Source: an uncultured Lachnospiraceae bacterium (GTDB lineage Bacteria > Bacillota > Clostridia > Lachnospirales > Lachnospiraceae). Taken from it: 64,000 nucleotides of DNA. This document shows, in pieces, positions 54,400 to 62,703 of the stretch. The DNA lies in NCBI GenBank assembly GCA_910588655.1, contig CAJUPJ010000003.1, positions 62,001-126,000 on the forward strand. The letters are read 5' to 3'. Position 1 is the stretch's first letter; the number at the start of each line of letters is the position of its first letter. Both the position numbers and the translations under genes were made by a program. Below the pieces are notes generated by a model. It did not search any database. It had not been told where the DNA came from and saw only the letters and a program-made list of their open reading frames with translations.

Positions 54400-54439
54400 G
54401 GTCTTTTCATTGAAAAGACCTTTTTTTCCGGGTTATAAT
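54400..54439 (+). promoter_or_regulatory. Terminator overlapping the mtlF promoter
   Basis: GGTCTTTTC (54400-54408) pairs with GAAAAGACC (54412-54420), followed by TTTTTTT: a good intrinsic terminator for the mtlA-mtlR transcript. TTGAAA (54410-54415) inside that hairpin and TATAAT (54434-54439), 18 bases apart, form a promoter for mtlF-fruK-sorE-ptsHI. Termination and initiation thus share the same DNA. Confidence 0.65.
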
Positions 54440-54497
54440 ATACTTACAAAGAAAAAAAACAACGAGCCGGAAAAGATGGCAGAGGAGGTATCTTATT

Positions 54498-54953
54498 ATG
54501 TTATTTAAATCAAAAAAGAAAACAGAGAAAAAGGAACTTTTATACCGTGAAAATATCAAGGTAAACTGCAAGGCAAAACCACAGGAAGAAGTTATAAAAG
54601 AAGTGGGACAGATGCTTGTTGATGCAGGCTATGTAGACCAGCCTTATGTTGAAGCAATGGTGAAAAGGGAAGAAAGCTGTTCCACATTTATGGGAAACGG
54701 GCTTGCACTTCCACATGGCATTGAAGAAGCCAAAAAAGATATTAAAGACTCTGGTATTGCAGTAATGACATTCCCAGAGGGTACTTCATGGGGGGATGAA
54801 ACTGCAAATATAGTAGTTGGCATTGCCGGGGTTGGTGAGGAACACCTTCAGATTCTTTCAGTAATTGCAGAAAAAATGCTTGATGAATCTGCTGCAGAAA
54901 AACTTGCAAATGGTGATGTTGATACAGTATACAGCATTTTAGGCAGCAATTAA
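54498..54953 (+). CDS. mtlF: Mannitol-type PTS enzyme IIA
   Basis: The 151-residue protein passes phosphate from HPr to the EIIB domain of MtlA. The phosphorylated His73 lies in LALPHGIEEAKKDI, and GTSWGDETANIVVGIAGVGE is typical of the fructose/mannitol EIIA family. A lysine-rich N-terminus (KSKKKTEKKELL) precedes the domain. RBS AGAGGAGG is strong. It heads a five-gene operon and is the separate partner of mtlA on the other side of element E. Confidence 0.92.
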   Translation: MLFKSKKKTEKKELLYRENIKVNCKAKPQEEVIKEVGQMLVDAGYVDQPYVEAMVKREESCSTFMGNGLALPHGIEEAKKDIKDSGIAVMTFPEGTSWGDETANIVVGIAGVGEEHLQILSVIAEKMLDESAAEKLANGDVDTVYSILGSN

Positions 54954-54982
54954 CAGATAAAAACGGAAAGGGGACTGGCGAA

Positions 54983-55915
54983 ATGATAGTAACAGTAACA
55001 ATGAATCCAGCTATTGATAAAACAGTTGAAATAGGTTACCTGCAGCAAGGAGGTTTAAACCGCATAAGCAAAGTTGAATATGATGCCGGTGGCAAAGGCA
55101 TTAATGTTTCAAAAACAATATGTGAGCTTGGCGGCAAAAGCATTGCAACAGGTTTCCTTGCAGGAAATGCAGGGCGTACCATTAAAAATGTGCTGGATGA
55201 AAAAGGTATACAGAATGATTTTGTGTGGATTAAAGGCGAAACCAGGACAAATACAAAAGTATTTGAAGAAAATGGCATGGTTACAGAACTTAATGAGCCA
55301 GGGGCAGTACCATCAGCAGATGAATTAAAAGAGCTTATAGATAAACTGGAAGGATATGCATCCAAAGATACATTATTTGTGCTGGCAGGAAGTGTTCCAA
55401 ATGGAATGGATAAAGATATATATGCAGAAATAATTGATACTGTACATAAAAAAGATGCAGCGGTATTTCTGGATGCAGATGGTGAACTGTTCAGGAGCGG
55501 GCTTAAAGCAATGCCTGATATTATTAAGCCAAACCGGCTTGAGCTTGAAGAATATGCCAGGTTTGATTATAAAGCATCAGAGCAGGAAATAGCAAACATT
55601 GCAAGAAGGCTTATAGATGAAGGAATAAGCACAGTAGCGGTTTCTATGGGTAAATGTGGTGCAATGCTTTTAAAGAAGGATTATGAAGCCAAAGCACCAG
55701 CACTTTCTGTAAAAGCACATTCTACAGTAGGTGCAGGGGATGCAATGGTAGCAGCGCTTTCATATGCATATGAAAACAGCCTTGATAATGACGAAACATT
55801 AAAGCTTGGAATTGCAACATCAGCCGGGGCAGTAACAACAATAGGCACAAAGCCTCCAGCAAAAGAACTTGTTATGAAATTAAAAGAAGATGTAGTTATA
55901 GAAGGAATAGATTAA
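54983..55915 (+). CDS. 1-phosphofructokinase-type hexose kinase (PfkB family)
   Basis: The 310-residue protein is a PfkB-family kinase: TVTMNPAIDKTVEI start, DAGGKGINVSKTI (signature 1) and the C-terminal STVGAGDAMVAAL with the catalytic Asp (signature 2). Family members phosphorylate fructose 1-phosphate, tagatose 6-phosphate or fructose 6-phosphate; the 1-phosphofructokinase subgroup is the best match by eye. In this PTS operon it would convert the keto-sugar phosphate made by the next enzyme into a bisphosphate for glycolysis. It lies 29 bases after mtlF. Confidence 0.85.
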   Translation: MIVTVTMNPAIDKTVEIGYLQQGGLNRISKVEYDAGGKGINVSKTICELGGKSIATGFLAGNAGRTIKNVLDEKGIQNDFVWIKGETRTNTKVFEENGMVTELNEPGAVPSADELKELIDKLEGYASKDTLFVLAGSVPNGMDKDIYAEIIDTVHKKDAAVFLDADGELFRSGLKAMPDIIKPNRLELEEYARFDYKASEQEIANIARRLIDEGISTVAVSMGKCGAMLLKKDYEAKAPALSVKAHSTVGAGDAMVAALSYAYENSLDNDETLKLGIATSAGAVTTIGTKPPAKELVMKLKEDVVIEGID

Positions 55916-55946
55916 ATTTTAAAAATAGAAAGACGGGGTATAAAAT

Positions 55947-57212
55947 ATGAAAACAAAAGCAGTCAGAATGTATGGTGCTATGGATGTAAAGCTTGAAGAA
56001 TTTGAACTTCCAGCAATTAAAGATGATGAAATATTAGTAAAAGTTATGAGTGACAGTATATGCATGTCAACATATAAGCTGTTACAGCAGGGCAAGAAAC
56101 ATAAAAGAGCACCACAGAATATTGATACTAACCCAATTATTATAGGGCATGAGTTTGCAGGTGTAATTGTTGAAGTTGGTGACAAATGGAAAGACCAGTT
56201 CAAGCCAGGTATGCGTTTTACACAGCAGCCAGCGCTTAATTACAAGGGAAGCCTTGCTTCACCAGGCTATTCTTATGAGTATTTTGGCGGTGCATGTACA
56301 TACTGCATTATCCCCCATGAAGTAATGGAGTTAGGATGCCTTATGCCATATGAAGGTGAAAGCTTCTTTGAGGCATCACTTGGCGAACCTATGAGCTGTA
56401 TTATAGGCGGCTACCATGGCAATTACCATACTAACAAGATAAACCATGACATTGCAGGCGGCACAAAAGAAGGCGGGGATATAATTATCCTTGGCGGCTG
56501 CGGTCCGATGGGACTTGGTGCAATAAGCTACGGAATACAGTTTGAGAACAAGCCAAAGCGCATTGTAGTAACAGATATAGATGATGCAAAGCTTGCAAGG
56601 GCAAGGGAAGTTATACCAGAAGAAAAGGCAAAAGAAAATGGTGTTGAGTTACTGTATGTTAATACAGCAAGCATGGCAGACCCTGTAAAGGAACTGCGTG
56701 ATATTACAGGCGGCAAAGGATATGATGATGTATTTGTATATATCCCGAACCGTAAAGTTGCAGAAATGGGTGATAAGCTTCTTGCATTTGATGGATGCAT
56801 GAATTTCTTTGCAGGTCCTTCTGACAGCCAGTTTATGGGTGAAGTAAACCTTTATAATGTACACTATATCAGTACACATATAGTAGGGACAACAGGCGGC
56901 AATAATGATGATTTAATTGAGGCAAATACACTTGCAGCCAAAGGGAAGATTGAACCTGCGGTTATGGTTACACATGTAGGAGGCATTGACAGCATTGCAG
57001 AAACAACAAAGAACCTGCCAAATATCCCAGGTGGCAAAAAACTGACATATACACAGTTTAATATGCCGCTTACAGCAATAGAAGACTTTGGGGAACTTGG
57101 CAAGACAGACCCGTTATTTAAAAAGCTTGATGAAGCATGTAAGAAAAACAGGGGCTTATGGAACGCAGAAGCAGAAAAAATCTTATTTGCACATTTCGGT
57201 GTTACAGAATAA
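55947..57212 (+). CDS. SorE-like zinc-dependent sugar-phosphate dehydrogenase
   Basis: This 421-residue medium-chain dehydrogenase matches, from memory, the L-sorbose-1-phosphate reductase (SorE) group. It has the zinc-site Cys in DSICMSTYK, the IIGHEFAGVIVEVG motif, a second Glu-rich SLGEPMSC segment and the NAD-binding IILGGCGPMGLGAISYG. It likely oxidises the PTS-delivered hexitol phosphate to a ketose phosphate. The usual mannitol-1-phosphate dehydrogenase (MtlD, a long-chain family) is absent here, so this enzyme probably takes its place. It sits between the PfkB kinase and HPr. Confidence 0.8.
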   Translation: MKTKAVRMYGAMDVKLEEFELPAIKDDEILVKVMSDSICMSTYKLLQQGKKHKRAPQNIDTNPIIIGHEFAGVIVEVGDKWKDQFKPGMRFTQQPALNYKGSLASPGYSYEYFGGACTYCIIPHEVMELGCLMPYEGESFFEASLGEPMSCIIGGYHGNYHTNKINHDIAGGTKEGGDIIILGGCGPMGLGAISYGIQFENKPKRIVVTDIDDAKLARAREVIPEEKAKENGVELLYVNTASMADPVKELRDITGGKGYDDVFVYIPNRKVAEMGDKLLAFDGCMNFFAGPSDSQFMGEVNLYNVHYISTHIVGTTGGNNDDLIEANTLAAKGKIEPAVMVTHVGGIDSIAETTKNLPNIPGGKKLTYTQFNMPLTAIEDFGELGKTDPLFKKLDEACKKNRGLWNAEAEKILFAHFGVTE

Positions 57213-57236
57213 ATAATACAATCCAGGAGGGATATT

Positions 57237-57500
57237 ATGGTTTCAAAGAAAGTTACAATTGTGAACCCTTCAGGGGTACATGCAAGACCAGCATCAATTT
57301 TATCAAAGGCAGCAACAGAGTGTTCTTCAGAAGTATTTCTTATACATGGTGAGAAAAAAATACAGCCAAAAAGCATATTAAACCTTATGGCAGCTGCTTT
57401 AAAAAAGGGCACTGAGATAGAAGTACAGTGCGATGGTGAAAACGAGGAAGCAGATTTAAAGAAGATTACAGAGCTTATTGAAAGCGGGCTTGGGGAATAG
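57237..57500 (+). CDS. ptsH: PTS phosphocarrier HPr
   Basis: HPr carries phosphate from enzyme I to the EIIA proteins. In this 87-residue protein His15 lies in SGVHARPAS and Ser46 in QPKSILNLMAA, so both the PTS site and the HprK regulatory site are kept. The sequence GTEIEVQCDGENEEADL near the end is typical. AGGAGGG lies upstream. Its place inside a sugar-specific operon suggests either the main HPr of the cell or a dedicated copy. Confidence 0.95.
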   Translation: MVSKKVTIVNPSGVHARPASILSKAATECSSEVFLIHGEKKIQPKSILNLMAAALKKGTEIEVQCDGENEEADLKKITELIESGLGE

Positions 57501-57523
57501 AAAGCGCGGCATGGGGGATTTTT

Positions 57524-59137
57524 ATGGAAAAAGTATATGTTAGCAAAACTGCATCCAGAGGAATTGCAGTAGCAAAAATATATAAATACGAAGAACTGGA
57601 TTTAAGCCCTGTACAATGTAAAATTCCAGAACAGGATAAAGAAGGGCAGGTCAGCCAGTTTCTTGATGCAAGGGAGTCTGTAAGGGCAGAATTAGAAAAG
57701 CTTGCAGTAACTAATGAAATTTTTTCTGCACATCTGGAAATGGTAATGGATTTTACATTAGAAGACAGTGTAAAAAGCAAGATTAACAATGATGCAGAAA
57801 ATGCAGAAAGTGCGGTTAGTGAAGCAATAGCAGAGGTAGCAGCAGTTTTTGAAATGATGGATGACGAGTATATGAAGGAAAGGGCAGCAGATATACAGGA
57901 CGTTGGCAAACGCCTTATGGCACAGCTTAAAGGCGTACAACTGCCAGATATAGGAAATCTGCAGGAGGAAGCCATAATTCTTGCAAAAGACCTGTTCCCT
58001 TCAGATACAGTTAAGATAAATACAGATTATGTAAAAGGGATTATTACAGAAGAAGGCGGTGTTACAAGCCATGTTTCAATAATAGCCAAAAACCTTGGCA
58101 TACCTACACTTGTAGGTGTAAAGGGTATACTTGGCAAATTAAATACTGGAGATACAGTCTGCATGGATGCAGGTGAAGGCGTTATTATTATTTCACCAGA
58201 AGAAGCTGTATTAAATGAGTATAAACAAAAGAAACAAGAATATGAAGATGAAAAACAGCGCCTTGAAAAATTAAGGGATAAACCAGTAATTACCAAAGAC
58301 GGGAAAAAGATTTCACTTTGTGTTAATGTAGGCAATGCAGAAGATATTGAAAGGGCACTTCCAGTAAAAATGGATGGTGTGGGGCTTTTTAGAAGTGAGC
58401 TTCTGTATATGGAAAATACACATTTCCCGACAGAAGAAGAGCAGTTCCAGGTATATAAACGTGCAGCAGAGCTTTGCACACAGGAACTGACAATACGTAC
58501 ACTTGATATCGGGGGCGATAAGGAACTTCCTTATTTTGAGTTTGAAAAAGAAGACAACCCGTTCCTTGGATGGAGGGCAATACGTATATCACTTGACATG
58601 AAAGAAATGTTTAAAGAACAGTTACGTGCAATACTCCGTGCAAGTGCCTTTGGAAATGTGCGCATAATGTTCCCGATGATTATATCCGTTGAAGAATTAA
58701 GGGAAGCCAAGGCAGTTGTGGAAGAGTGCAAGAAAGAACTGCGTGAGGAAGGCAAAGAATTCTGTGAAAATATTGAAACTGGAATGATGATGGAAACACC
58801 GGCAAGCGTACTGCTGGCAGAAGAATTTGCCAAAGAAGCAGATTTCTTCAGTATAGGCACAAATGACCTTACACAGTACCTGCTTGCAGTAGACCGCGGC
58901 AATAAAAAAATTGCAGATAAATATTCATACTTTCACCCGGCAGTCCTTAGCGCCATAAAACATATAATAGATGCTGCTCATAAAGAAAATATAAAAGCCG
59001 GGATGTGCGGTGAAATGGCAGGAGATGTAAAAGCAGCAGAAATCCTGCTTGGATATGGGCTTGATGAATTCAGCATGTCAGCAGGCAGCGTGGATTATAT
59101 AAGAGAAGAACTTTTAAAACTTACAGGCAATATATAA
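57524..59137 (+). CDS. ptsI: PTS enzyme I
   Basis: Enzyme I takes phosphate from phosphoenolpyruvate and passes it to HPr. The 537-residue protein shows the phospho-His183 in EEGGVTSHVSIIAKNLGIP, a helical HPr-binding N-terminal domain, and the PEP-binding C-terminal domain with RSELLYM, FSIGTNDLTQYLLAVDRGN and the active-site Cys in AGMCGEMAGD. It is slightly shorter than the usual 570 residues. It is 24 bases after ptsH and ends the operon just before element F. Confidence 0.95.
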   Translation: MEKVYVSKTASRGIAVAKIYKYEELDLSPVQCKIPEQDKEGQVSQFLDARESVRAELEKLAVTNEIFSAHLEMVMDFTLEDSVKSKINNDAENAESAVSEAIAEVAAVFEMMDDEYMKERAADIQDVGKRLMAQLKGVQLPDIGNLQEEAIILAKDLFPSDTVKINTDYVKGIITEEGGVTSHVSIIAKNLGIPTLVGVKGILGKLNTGDTVCMDAGEGVIIISPEEAVLNEYKQKKQEYEDEKQRLEKLRDKPVITKDGKKISLCVNVGNAEDIERALPVKMDGVGLFRSELLYMENTHFPTEEEQFQVYKRAAELCTQELTIRTLDIGGDKELPYFEFEKEDNPFLGWRAIRISLDMKEMFKEQLRAILRASAFGNVRIMFPMIISVEELREAKAVVEECKKELREEGKEFCENIETGMMMETPASVLLAEEFAKEADFFSIGTNDLTQYLLAVDRGNKKIADKYSYFHPAVLSAIKHIIDAAHKENIKAGMCGEMAGDVKAAEILLGYGLDEFSMSAGSVDYIREELLKLTGNI

Positions 59138-59139
59138 AA

Positions 59140-59287
59140 TTATTCCACCTGTGCGGTTGAAATCCACTTCCTAAATGAGCAAAAAATGGATGCGTTAGCA
59201 GACATAGGAGTGCGCCAGCACGGTTTTTGCGAATGGGTAAGTGGGTTGGATGCTCTTTAGCATCCAACCGCACAGGTGGAAATTATT
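59140..59287. repeat. Short inverted-repeat element F (MITE-like)
   Basis: A 148-base element with ends TTATTCCACCTGTGCGGTTG (59140-59159) and CAACCGCACAGGTGGAA (59265-59281) plus TTATT. The right end also folds on itself: GGTTGGATGCT (59244-59254) with AGCATCCAACC (59259-59269). The interior has GTGCGCCAGCAC. The left-end sequence recurs alone in the spacer of element E (53971-53992). No gene fits inside; the hairpin without a T-run might still end the ptsI transcript. Confidence 0.6.
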
Positions 59288-59318
59288 CTGCATTTCTTGT
59301 AAAAAAATGGACAGTTTA

Positions 59319-59384
59319 CAGTGCCAGAGCCATAATATTCCGTTAAAGTATACCCTTTAACAGAATATTACAGGCATCTGGCAC
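59319..59384. repeat. Solo hairpin G related to the mosaic elements
   Basis: GTGCCAGAGCCATAATATTC and CGTTAAAG pair with CTTTAACAG and AATATTACAGGCATCTGGCAC. These are the arms of unit 1 of element C (GTGCCAGAGCCAGAATATTC) but the apical GCC stem module is gone. The rest of the 59138-59460 gap is element F and AT-rich DNA. Confidence 0.6.
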
Positions 59385-59460
59385 ATAAAATTTGTATTGA
59401 TTTCTTCCTGTTTATATTATATGATTGGCACATCACCAGTTTACAATATGGAGGATGGAC

Positions 59461-60105
59461 ATGTTTTTTGAATATGGGGAAAAGGAAACAGAATATCTTA
59501 AAAGCAAAGACAAAAAACTTGCAGAGGTAATAGACAAGATTGGGCATATTGAGCGCCAGACGGATGATAACTTATTTTCATCAGTTATACATTGTATTAT
59601 AGGGCAGCAGATTTCTACAAAAGCACAGGTAACAATATGGCAGCGTATGCAGGATGCCTATGGTGAAGTGTCACCGGAACCAGTAAACAGCGCCAGTACA
59701 GAGGAGTTACAGTCATTAGGGATGACTTTCCGTAAAGCAGAGTATATTAAGGACTTTGCAGAAAAAGTATATAAAGGTGTATTTGACATTGATGCAGTAG
59801 CAGAAATGCCAGACCAGGAAGCCATTACGGCACTATCAGGGCTTAAGGGTGTAGGTGTATGGACAGCAGAAATGATACTGCTTTTCTGCCTGGAACGTCC
59901 GGATATATTAAGTTATAGTGACCTGGCAATACAACGTGGAATGAGGATGGTATATCATCACAGGAAGATAGATAAAAAACTGTTTGAAAAATACCGCCGC
60001 AGGCTTTCTCCTTACTGTAGTGTTGCAAGCCTTTATTTCTGGGCAGTAGCAGGAGGGGCAGTTCCAGGTATGAAAGATTATGCACCAGCAAAGACAGGGA
60101 AATAA
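59461..60105 (+). CDS. alkA: DNA-3-methyladenine glycosylase II (HhH-GPD)
   Basis: The 214-residue protein has the helix-hairpin-helix GPD fold: FSSVIHCIIGQQISTKAQVTI, the hairpin LSGLKGVGVWTAEMILLF and the catalytic Asp154 in LSYSDLAIQRGM. It removes alkylated bases such as 3-methyladenine. It lacks the N-terminal domain of E. coli AlkA and is closer to the short AlkA/Mag-like type. I chose ATG 59461 with GGAGG six bases upstream; earlier ATGs overlap that site. It is paired with an O6-methylguanine methyltransferase gene 34 bases downstream. Confidence 0.9.
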   Translation: MFFEYGEKETEYLKSKDKKLAEVIDKIGHIERQTDDNLFSSVIHCIIGQQISTKAQVTIWQRMQDAYGEVSPEPVNSASTEELQSLGMTFRKAEYIKDFAEKVYKGVFDIDAVAEMPDQEAITALSGLKGVGVWTAEMILLFCLERPDILSYSDLAIQRGMRMVYHHRKIDKKLFEKYRRRLSPYCSVASLYFWAVAGGAVPGMKDYAPAKTGK

Positions 60106-60139
60106 TACATAGAAATAACAAAAAACATGGAGGTGCAGT

Positions 60140-60667
60140 ATGTATATACAATATTATAATTCACCACTTGGCAGGATAACAATTGCAAGTGATGGCAAGT
60201 CACTTACAGGACTTTGGATTGATGGGCAGAAATATTTTGGAAGTACACTGGAAGGGGAAAGGCTTGAGGGATATCTTCCAGTATTTAAACAGGCAGAACA
60301 GTGGCTTGATATTTACTTTGGCGGGAAAGACCCTGGATTTGCCCTGCCATTATCAATGGAAAATGCAACACCTTTCCGTAAAACAGTATGGGAAATCCTG
60401 TTGTCAATCAAGTATGGGCATACAATGTCATATGGCATGATTGCAGATATAATTGCAAAACAGAGAGGGACAGGCAACATGTCCGCACAGGCTGTAGGTG
60501 GTGCTATTGCACATAACCCGTTTTTAATTATAGTACCCTGCCACAGGGTGATTGGTTCTGATGGAAGCCTTACAGGATATGCTGGTGGTATGGAAAAGAA
60601 AAAATTTCTTCTGGAACTGGAGAAAACAGGCATGCTTATGGTGAACTCTGCAATTAATAACATATAA
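60140..60667 (+). CDS. ogt: Methylated-DNA-protein-cysteine methyltransferase
   Basis: This suicide enzyme transfers the methyl group from O6-methylguanine to its own Cys134 in the IIVPCHRVIGSDG motif. The 175-residue length, the TPFRKTVWEILLSIKYGHTMSYGMIA helix-turn region and GNMSAQAVGGAIAHNPF are typical of Ogt/MGMT. There is no Ada regulatory domain. With the adjacent glycosylase gene it makes a two-gene alkylation-repair operon. Confidence 0.93.
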   Translation: MYIQYYNSPLGRITIASDGKSLTGLWIDGQKYFGSTLEGERLEGYLPVFKQAEQWLDIYFGGKDPGFALPLSMENATPFRKTVWEILLSIKYGHTMSYGMIADIIAKQRGTGNMSAQAVGGAIAHNPFLIIVPCHRVIGSDGSLTGYAGGMEKKKFLLELEKTGMLMVNSAINNI

Positions 60668-60807
60668 GACGTAATTTTAAACTTTTTTTGCGTCAAATGT
60701 ATCTAATCTGGTACTTGTTTTTTTTGGATGCTAGTGTTAATATTGGAATATTGCATTTATTAAGCGGTATATGTTACAAAACCAGCCCACAAGGAAGGAG
60801 TTTCAGA

Positions 60808-62679
60808 ATGAAAAAACTTTTTACAAAGCGTCTGTTTGCCTATATGGCAGTAGCATTACTTGTTACTATTACTGCTATTTTTGCACTACAGACATTTATC
60901 AGTAAAAGTAACAATGTACTATCCAGCAAGAGTAAACTTGAAGATGTTAAAACAAAACTGGAAGCAAACCAGCAGAGTATTGAAGACCTTAAAGAAAACC
61001 TTGGCGAAAATAACCTTGCTAAAACAAGGGCATTTGCTGATATGCTGGCTGCTGACAGTTCAATTTTTGGGGATGCAGCTAAACTGGACGGAATCAAAGA
61101 CAGGCTGATGGTAAATGAATTACATATTATCAGTGAAGAGGGGATTATTACCAGCAGTACAATTGAAAGTTATATTGGATTTGATATGAGAAGTGGTGAA
61201 CAGTCAAATGCATTTATGGCAATTATTGACGACCCGTCCAAGGAGATTGTACAAGAACCGCAGGTAAATGTAGCTGATGGGATTGTAATGCAGTATATAG
61301 GTGTGGCAAGAACTGATGACAAGGGACTGGTACAGGTCGGAGTGCGCCCTGAGGTACTGGAGAATATGCTTGCCAATACAACACTAGATGTTGTTATGAA
61401 GACTATTGACTTTGGCGAAAAGGGCTATGTATATGCCATAAGCAGTGAGGGGAAGATACTGGCACATAAAAACCAGGATTTAATTGGAAAAACTGCAAAA
61501 GAAGCTGGATTTCCAGAAGATTTTACTGGAAAAGGCAAGGCAGTAATTAATGGTGAAAAAGGTTATTATTATTCAGAAGAGTATGATGGTAAAATTATTG
61601 GTACTTTTATGCCATCAAGCGAGTATTATAAGGAACGTGTCAACCAGACTGTAGTTGTTTCATTAAGCATGTTAATTATTTTTGTTGTGTTATTATTTAT
61701 GATTAACCAGATGGTAGACAATAAAATTGTTACAGGAATTAACCGTATAAGTAATTCGATGAAAGAAATTGCAGGTGGTAATTTTAATATTGTAATAGAT
61801 GAAAAAGGAAATCCTGAGTTTGAAATGCTTTCGCAGAGCATTAATAAAATGGTGGAAAATACAAGCCAGAACATACATGAGAATGAAAGCCTTTTAGAAC
61901 AGCAGAAAGAGGATATGGAACGCAATAATGCACTTATTAGTAATGTAAAAAATGCATGCAGGAATTTAGAACATGTGACAAGTGAAACACTGGAAAATGC
62001 AGATGATATTTATAATGGCACAGGTGAACAGGAAAAAGCAGTAGAAGATTTAAAATATGTAATGGAGCAGCTTGCCAGGGAATTAAAAGAAAGTGCAGAT
62101 GCTTCAGGCAGCATTACAGAGGCAACAGGAAATTCTGTTAAGGAAATACTGCATACACAGTCACAGATGGAACTGTTAAAAGACTCAATGCAGAAGATTA
62201 GTGAAATGTCTGCTGCGATTGAAAAAATTATTGGTGAAATCAATTCTATAGCAAAAAGGACAAATATGCTTTCATTAAATGCTTCAGTTGAAGCAGCAAG
62301 AGCCGGTGAGATGGGAAAAGGATTTTCAGTTGTTGCTACGCAGATAGGGGAACTGGCAGCAAGAAGTGCACAGGCAGCAAAGGAGACTAACGAACTGATT
62401 ACCAATTCAATGAGGGCAGTAGAAGGTGGAAAGCAGATTACAGACCAGACAGCAGAAGCTTTTGATAATGCTGTAGAAAATATTGAGAATGCTAACCAGA
62501 ATGTAGAAAAAATTACTGGAATGGTAATGCAGAATGTGGAAATTGTAACACATGCTACAGAACAGATAGAAAGAATTTCAAGTGTAGTTGAGAAGAATGT
62601 ACAGGTTTCCAACAATACAAAAAAAGTTTCTTCCAATATGGCAGACATTACAGGAAAACTGCTCGAAATGGTAGAATAG
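60808..62679 (+). CDS. Methyl-accepting chemotaxis protein
   Basis: The 623-residue receptor has one N-terminal transmembrane helix (AYMAVALLVTITAIFALQT), a large external sensor region (about residues 35-280) with dCache-like features (VYAISSEGKILAHKN), and a second transmembrane helix (VVVSLSMLIIFVVLLFMI). A HAMP linker and a cytoplasmic signalling domain follow, with the hairpin tip block NSIAKRTNMLSLNASVEAAR and then GEMGKGFSVVATQIGELAARS. The ATG at 60808 follows AAGGAAGGAG; a longer frame from 60688 lacks a site. The ligand is unknown. Presence of this gene suggests the cell is motile. Confidence 0.92.
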   Translation: MKKLFTKRLFAYMAVALLVTITAIFALQTFISKSNNVLSSKSKLEDVKTKLEANQQSIEDLKENLGENNLAKTRAFADMLAADSSIFGDAAKLDGIKDRLMVNELHIISEEGIITSSTIESYIGFDMRSGEQSNAFMAIIDDPSKEIVQEPQVNVADGIVMQYIGVARTDDKGLVQVGVRPEVLENMLANTTLDVVMKTIDFGEKGYVYAISSEGKILAHKNQDLIGKTAKEAGFPEDFTGKGKAVINGEKGYYYSEEYDGKIIGTFMPSSEYYKERVNQTVVVSLSMLIIFVVLLFMINQMVDNKIVTGINRISNSMKEIAGGNFNIVIDEKGNPEFEMLSQSINKMVENTSQNIHENESLLEQQKEDMERNNALISNVKNACRNLEHVTSETLENADDIYNGTGEQEKAVEDLKYVMEQLARELKESADASGSITEATGNSVKEILHTQSQMELLKDSMQKISEMSAAIEKIIGEINSIAKRTNMLSLNASVEAARAGEMGKGFSVVATQIGELAARSAQAAKETNELITNSMRAVEGGKQITDQTAEAFDNAVENIENANQNVEKITGMVMQNVEIVTHATEQIERISSVVEKNVQVSNNTKKVSSNMADITGKLLEMVE

Positions 62680-62703
62680 ATTAAGTGAGGCTGTGGTAAA
62701 TAC

